Below are positions 58,602-64,000 of a stretch of 64,000 nt of DNA, one piece after another; positions within the stretch are counted from its first letter, which is position 1, and each line of letters begins with the position of its first letter. This DNA is from Echinarachnius parma (lineage: Eukaryota; Echinodermata; Echinoidea; Clypeasteroida; Echinarachniidae): the NCBI GenBank assembly GCA_037951105.1, contig JBAMJV010003343.1:248001-312000 (forward strand). Reading direction: 5' to 3'. The notes below the pieces were generated by a model. It searched no databases. It was not told the origin of the DNA and saw only the letters and a program-made list of their open reading frames with translations. A program made the translations under genes and the position numbers.

Positions 58602-60124
58602 AGGGACAAGTCCACTTTTACAAAACGTCTGAACAGCTTTCAGTTGACGGATGGGGTTCAATGTAACACGCAAAAAACAAAATCAGAGCGAACAGCCCTC
58701 TAATTTGGATTCTACGAATGAAAAACGAATGCGTCCCTCCATTTAAACTATATATCGGTCAATAAAGGAGTTCAACTGATTTAGCATAATATTACAACAA
58801 TACACCGTGTCTCAGATAAAACGAAACCGGGTTTCATGGCAGAAATTTTCTGTCATAATGAATAATTTCCTTGATGATATATATATGTCTGAAAAGCTCT
58901 GTGTCTCTTCTTTCATTTGATGTACAACTTATGGCACATACTTCAAGCATGACTGAATTAGAACAATGGAAAGTGGTGTTACCAATATTCCATTTGTGCG
59001 CATAAATTTTAAGTTTGTGTGAGTTTTAAGGGTTGTAAACGTACTTATTTTTAAAAAGGACAAACACCACATGAAAGTTCATATTTGTATCTTTTACATG
59101 ACACCTCATGCTAAAAAAATTAATGATTTATGCCAGAGAACGAGTACAATGAAACCATGCCTGATTTCTGCCCAAATGAGTGAAAGTTGAGTAAGAAGTC
59201 GCTCACCTTTCCTGACAATGGACTTTGATGCATGAGTGAATTTACACAAACATGGGGATCAGGGAAACCATGGGAAACAGGCTAGATCAGGAAAATTACC
59301 CATTTGGGCTGGAATCAAGCATGATTTCATTGTACTCGTTCTCTGGCATAAATCATTTATTTTTTAATCATGAGGTGTCATATAAAAGATAAAATTATGT
59401 ATTTTTATGAGGTGTTTGTCTTTTCTCAAAATAAGTACGTTTACTACCGTTAAAACTCACCCCAAAACCTCACCCAAACTTGCAATTTCTGCGCGCAAAT
59501 CGAATTTTGGTAACACCTCTTTCCATTGTTCTAATTCAGTCTTGCGTGAATTATGTGCCATAAGTTGTACATCAAATGAAAGAAGAGACACAGAGCTTTT
59601 CAGACATATATATATCATCAAAGAAATTGTTCATTATGACAGAAAATTTCTGCCATGAAACCCGGTTTCGTTTTTTCTGGGACAGTCTGTATAGTACTAA
59701 TTCTCGTAAAGGTATTGTGAAGCCGACATTTGTTAACGTATGTCACGGAAAAAGATCTCAAAAAGAAAGAATATATAATTACATGTAGTCAGTTTAAGCG
59801 ATGTTTGGGTATTTTGCTTGGTAAACGCTCACACATTAGTACTTATGCGCGGGTCACGTATCTAGCGCGGGTCACGTAGGGGTCATGCATACCGATCTGG
59901 CACTCCGTGAAATCTATGTACGAACTTACTCACCGGCCGAAAATACGTATGTACCTAATTAACCGTCGTCCCTCAGTTTATTCAGTTTTTAGGTCTATAA
60001 CTCTACGAAAAAGAGATTTCAAGCCCTAATTTTTTCAGGCATGCTATTAAATGACATTTCCTTTCATATAAGACAATAACCTCGAAACTTTTGAATTTTG
60101 GCTTGCAAAAGTGGATCTCTCCCT
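58602..60124. mobile_element. TTAA-target MITE, family T2 (right arm), split by a second MITE
   Basis: TTAA at 58598-58601 and 60125-60128. Its 1523 bp equals the 634-bp left-arm copy plus 889 bp, i.e. the nested element (887) and its duplicated TA. Confidence 0.93.
58803..59689. mobile_element. TA-target foldback MITE, family M2, present only in the right arm
   Basis: Starts CACCGTGTCTCAGATAAAAC and ends in a complementary '...cgttttttctgggacagtctg'. TA lies on both sides (58801-58802, 59690-59691); the left arm has the single-TA empty site ('caatatagtac' in complement, near 31203). The arms of about 300-400 bp pair over most of their length. No transposase; Tc1/mariner-like target. Confidence 0.94.
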
Positions 60125-62854
60125 TTAATGTGGCGTCCAATGTGGGGCTTACAGTTCTCTCACCGGTTACCCCATCGAAATATATCGATGGGTGACTCTG
60201 GAAAAGCCCCCCCCCCCCTCCCCCGATCGCAAAAATGGATCAACGCTTCTGATTATCAGACATGTTTACCTTTGTTTTTAGTGTGCATGATGGTTAAAAA
60301 ACTAATTCATTTGCGAGGTAGAGAACAACTGAGTGAAGAAATTGCACGACAACAACAAAAGTCGAAACAAAACAGCGTTCGTTTGATCAAAAACATTAAT
60401 TCCAAAGTTTAAAGCCCAAGTCTAGTTTCGGGAAAGTAGCCGAATACATCTATATTGATCATTATTGTTGAATATGTATTGAAATACATATGAAATACGC
60501 GTGGTCGTAATACACGTAGCGTATGGGCGATTCCTCGTTGGCGCTACTATCTCATTGGAATAGATATATAATTTCGCAAATATATCAATTAGTAGGCGGT
60601 TTCTTGGCCAAATTTGGATAATCCTATATTAGTATAATTATATTCTTTCACATTATTGGTAATAAGAGCTTCCATTTCATTTTGTTTAGAGGGGGGCGTT
60701 TCTAAAACAAGTCTTTACCTTTAAGAAAACAGTCCCAAAGTCTGGACATTGTTAACAATAATACAAATGTCACATTATCATTGCTTTGATCATTTGTCAT
60801 TATTCTATCAAAATACTTACATTCAACAAAATTTATGGAAAAGGGCTGGCACTTGTTGTCAGAAGGGCGCCCTCTTCCATTACGATAGCTATTTGAAAGA
60901 AATTATATTGTCAATAATGGTACTGTTGCACCACAAATTGTCACCTCCTTCACAAATTGTCGACAGCGACAATTTGTGTTGCTGTTGCCGTCCCCAAAAC
61001 AGGCGACAATTTGTGCAGGCAAATAAAACCTTACACCACAAGTTGCCGCCGCTTGCACAAATTGTCGTCAATCATAATGTAAGTTGAGTAGCTGTATCAA
61101 GCTTATTTACTTTAATAGGGTGTTTATGAACTGATTAGACTGGGGTTATGAGGTCAAAGGTCAAATGTTACAGGGCTCATTATATTTGTATACATAGCTG
61201 TTGATCTCAAGAAGTCATTTATGGATTTGCACCATTCTTTGTACATGTATATACAGTATCTTGAGAAGCCAAATAATATTATACAGTTATTACATGGCGG
61301 TGGAGGGGATAGCACGGAATATTTCATCCCGAGGGATTTTAAATGCTATCGAGGGAAGAATAAATAAGTCCCGAGACGAAGTCGAGGGACTTATTTTCTT
61401 CACGAAATAGCATTTGAAATCCCGAGGGTAGGAATATTCCGTGATTTTCCAGACAACAAATGTAATAACTGTTTTATCATCTGACTGTCAAAATCCGTTG
61501 CACTCGCCCGCGAGAGTCACCTGACATGCATGTACAGTACAAGTAACGATACGCGCCGGAAGTAGCGGGTACGGTATGTGTACAGCCCCTTAACGTTGCT
61601 GCGAATTGCTGGGGTGAGATATACCCATGAAATATACTAAAATATTTCCTGGCAGCGGCATGTACTGTATTTGCTAATTCAGGTGATAAATGTTGATGTT
61701 ATAAGGTCAAATGTCAAAGGTCGCAGGGCCCAATCCAATACTATGCTAAAATAGCTTGTAATTGCAAAATCTCAAAAACTGAATGTCAGATTTAAATCAA
61801 CTTTTTCCATTGTCATAATTGTAGCCAAAAGATTGTGGGTTCATGAGGTCAAAGGTCAAAGGTCAAGGTCACAGGACTCATTATGCCAAAATAGCTTGTA
61901 ATTTTAATATCTCAAGAACCGGTAGACAAATAATCATCAAATTTAGTACCTATTTGTATCCCGGGGAGGGGGGGGGGGGGGGGGGGGGACTCAGATTATA
62001 GTGGGACAGGGGTGTGCGGCTGAGACCTCCGAACCCATACCCACATCTAAGGGTCCTTTTGCTGTAAATAGGTACCCATGCCTAAGGATTTTTTTGTAAA
62101 AATGGAGCCATGTTTGAGGATTTCGAGCTTTGAATATTACATTTTTTGGTGTAATATAATACAAATGGTATTATATATAAACACCTGAGGTTGAGAAAAT
62201 ATGTATGCTTATGCGAGCGAGCGGAGCGAGCTTGAAAATTTTACAGATTTCACAGCGGAAAATTGCCATTATTGCATGGGTATGTTCGTTTTATTACTCA
62301 TAATATGGCGTTACGAAGTGTAATACATGTATATACACTCACGATGTTGTGAAATATTATGTTTGGGAGCGAGCGGAGCGAGCTAGTACATTTTAGCAAT
62401 TTACTGCGGGAAATTGCCATTTGTTCCAATATAATTGTATGGGTATATTCGTTTTATAAAGCTGTAACGACTCCGTACTGAAAAACCCAGTAAAAGTCGT
62501 AGTTATCAACCAAAAAGTTTGATTTTTGTTTAATCATTAGAAAGTTGAGTAAGAGGACGTCGCTAAGCTTTTCTGACTTAGCAGATGACAATGGACGTGA
62601 TGGATGAGTGAATTTACACAAACATTGGGATCAGAGAAAATGGGAAACATGATGAGGAAAGTTACTCATTTGGGTTAAAATCAAGCAAGTTTTCATTGTA
62701 CTTGTTCTCCGGCATAAATCATTTATTTTGTAATCATGAGGTGTTATGTAAAAATAGAAATATGAATTGTAATGCGGTGTTTGTCTTTTTCTTTAAAATA
62801 AGTACATTTACCCTACAACGTATACCTTAAAAGCTCGCCCAAACCTGCAACTGT

Positions 62855-63055
62855 TTTTTTTTTTTTTTTTTTTTTTAGGCAGATTTATTTCTGCATTTAT
62901 TAACAAAATCAAAATAAAATATACAAAGAACAGTTTTACATACATTATAATAAAACAATGAAATAAGAATAGTTAAATTAATGTGACAATAATGTATGTA
63001 TATTATTACAACAAATAAACAAATGGAGCAGACCAACCATCATAAGCAGGGAGCT
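62855..63055 (-). mobile_element. Retroelement 3' end with poly-A tail (right arm)
   Basis: Mirror of 27833-28034; here the tail reads as a T run at 62854-62877 on the + strand. Confidence 0.65.
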
Positions 63056-63058
63056 TAA

Positions 63059-63615
63059 AGGGATAGTTGAGTTTTGGTACAGAGGGCGCTACACATAATA
63101 ATTTTTTTGTGAGATAATGAAAAACTGATTGTAAAATTTGAAAGAGCATAATATGTTAGTGACAGAGTAACTTTATTTGATCAAAATCGGTTCAGAAACG
63201 GCTGAAATATCTATAAATATAACAATTTGTAATAAAGCTGGGGCCCCAGGTTTATTAGAGAATTTTAAACCAGCTGTTACAAATTTTTTTAAAATGCTTC
63301 CTCTTTTCAAAAAGTTACAAAATAGGTATGTTAATAGTTGTTGGTTATTTCTCTATATCTAATCACTATTTCAACAAAACATCACATGCACAATATTTTA
63401 TTCAAAATGGTTGAAACCGATGAGTGTTTAGAGAGTGCCCTCTTACGTTTTAACAGCTCTTTTTGAATGATAACATGATCTTTACTACGTCATTTGGAAT
63501 GTTGTGTTCCTTTCTAGTTATAACTATTAGTTTGTAATGTAATGATGTAGGTTTTGGTTACTAAAATTCAGTTTCACCAAAACTGTACTCTCCTTACCAG
63601 AACTCAACTATCCCT
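63059..63615. mobile_element. TTAA-target MITE, family T1 (right arm)
   Basis: TTAA at 63055-63058; the distal target copy has decayed to TTAG. Partner of 27273-27828. Confidence 0.88.
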
Positions 63616-64000
63616 TTTAGTGGATAGTGGCCTGGGAGGGGGAGGGAGGAGCTACATGAGGACAAAAGGGTGCTGTATAATAATTACTAACTCGTCACTT
63701 GAATGAGCAATCTAAATTATAAAAACAAATATAAATACAAAAAGAACAAAATAAATTAAAAGCGTATAATGAGCGCATATGTTACCCGTCTTTCTCAGAG
63801 GAGCCAAAAGTCGCGCGAGTTGATTGATTTGAAATTGCATTAAAATGTCGAAACAAATATTATTAGTTCAGGCCTTTCCCTGATATTTGTTCTACCAGTA
63901 AGCACAATCTCCAGTACAAATATTAAGTGGAAAGGTGAAAATTAAGGAAAGTTTTGAAGCATGTTTTTAGAAGGTTTGAAAAGTTTGCTTTCCAAAATTC

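Larger units (their letters stand above)
56468..64000 (-). repeat. Giant inverted repeat, right arm (continues past the window)
   Basis: Reverse complement of 26871-33526. It carries the minus-strand partners of the T1 MITE (63059-63615), poly-A retroelement end (62855-63055), palindrome cluster, T2 MITE, tRNA-like unit (58213-58286) and G/C runs, in mirror order. It has one extra element (58803-59689). Confidence 0.95.

Overview
This window is intron-rich, repeat-saturated animal DNA. It has GT/AG-spliced exons, CR1/Jockey-like LINE fragments, many miniature inverted-repeat transposons (MITEs) and long microsatellites. The gene families (vesicular amine transporter, secreted C-type lectins) and the repeat style fit a marine invertebrate, probably a deuterostome such as an echinoderm, hemichordate or lancelet. 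The species cannot be fixed from sequence alone.

Layout. (1) 1-5.5 kb: the last four coding exons of an SLC18 vesicular amine transporter on the + strand (654-773, 2275-2320, 4501-4588, 5375-5497), with MITEs and an (AGT)n array in its introns; earlier exons lie before the window. (2) 5.7-14 kb: a hairpin MITE full of TTGATATCAA palindromes, a 5'-truncated LINE (LINE A, about 6640-9725), a composite repeat (9776-11850), and tRNA-derived SINE-like sequence. (3) 14.1-14.4 kb: the 3'-terminal exon of a C-type lectin on the - strand. (4) 14.8-26.2 kb: nested transposons. LINE B and LINE C remnants share a roughly 1.4-kb tandem duplication, which was later split by a hAT-like element with an 8-bp target duplication; a TTAA-target MITE sits exactly inside the LINE C reverse transcriptase. 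(5) 26,871-33,526 and 56,468-64,000: the two arms of a very large inverted repeat, still running at the window edge. (6) The 23-kb segment between the arms: a 697-bp direct duplication, a G-depleted tract (about 37.6-39.4 kb), a signal-peptide exon (41,668-41,746), several MITE families, a 44.6-46.9 kb / 50.2-51.9 kb duplication, and the first coding exon of a C-type lectin (54,844-55,146, + strand).

How it may work together. The lectin N-terminal exon (+, 54.8 kb) and C-terminal exon (-, 14.1 kb) meet at the same intron phase at the usual mid-domain boundary, but point the wrong way for splicing. The inverted repeat flanks only the N-terminal exon. Recombination between its arms would flip that exon to the - strand near 34.8-35.2 kb, upstream of and in line with the C-terminal exon. 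This is inference; two separate lectin paralogues or an assembly mis-join are simpler explanations.

At least three MITE families insert at TTAA and carry AGGG...CCCT ends. They account for much of the non-coding DNA and can be dated against LINE reading frames and the inverted-repeat arms.
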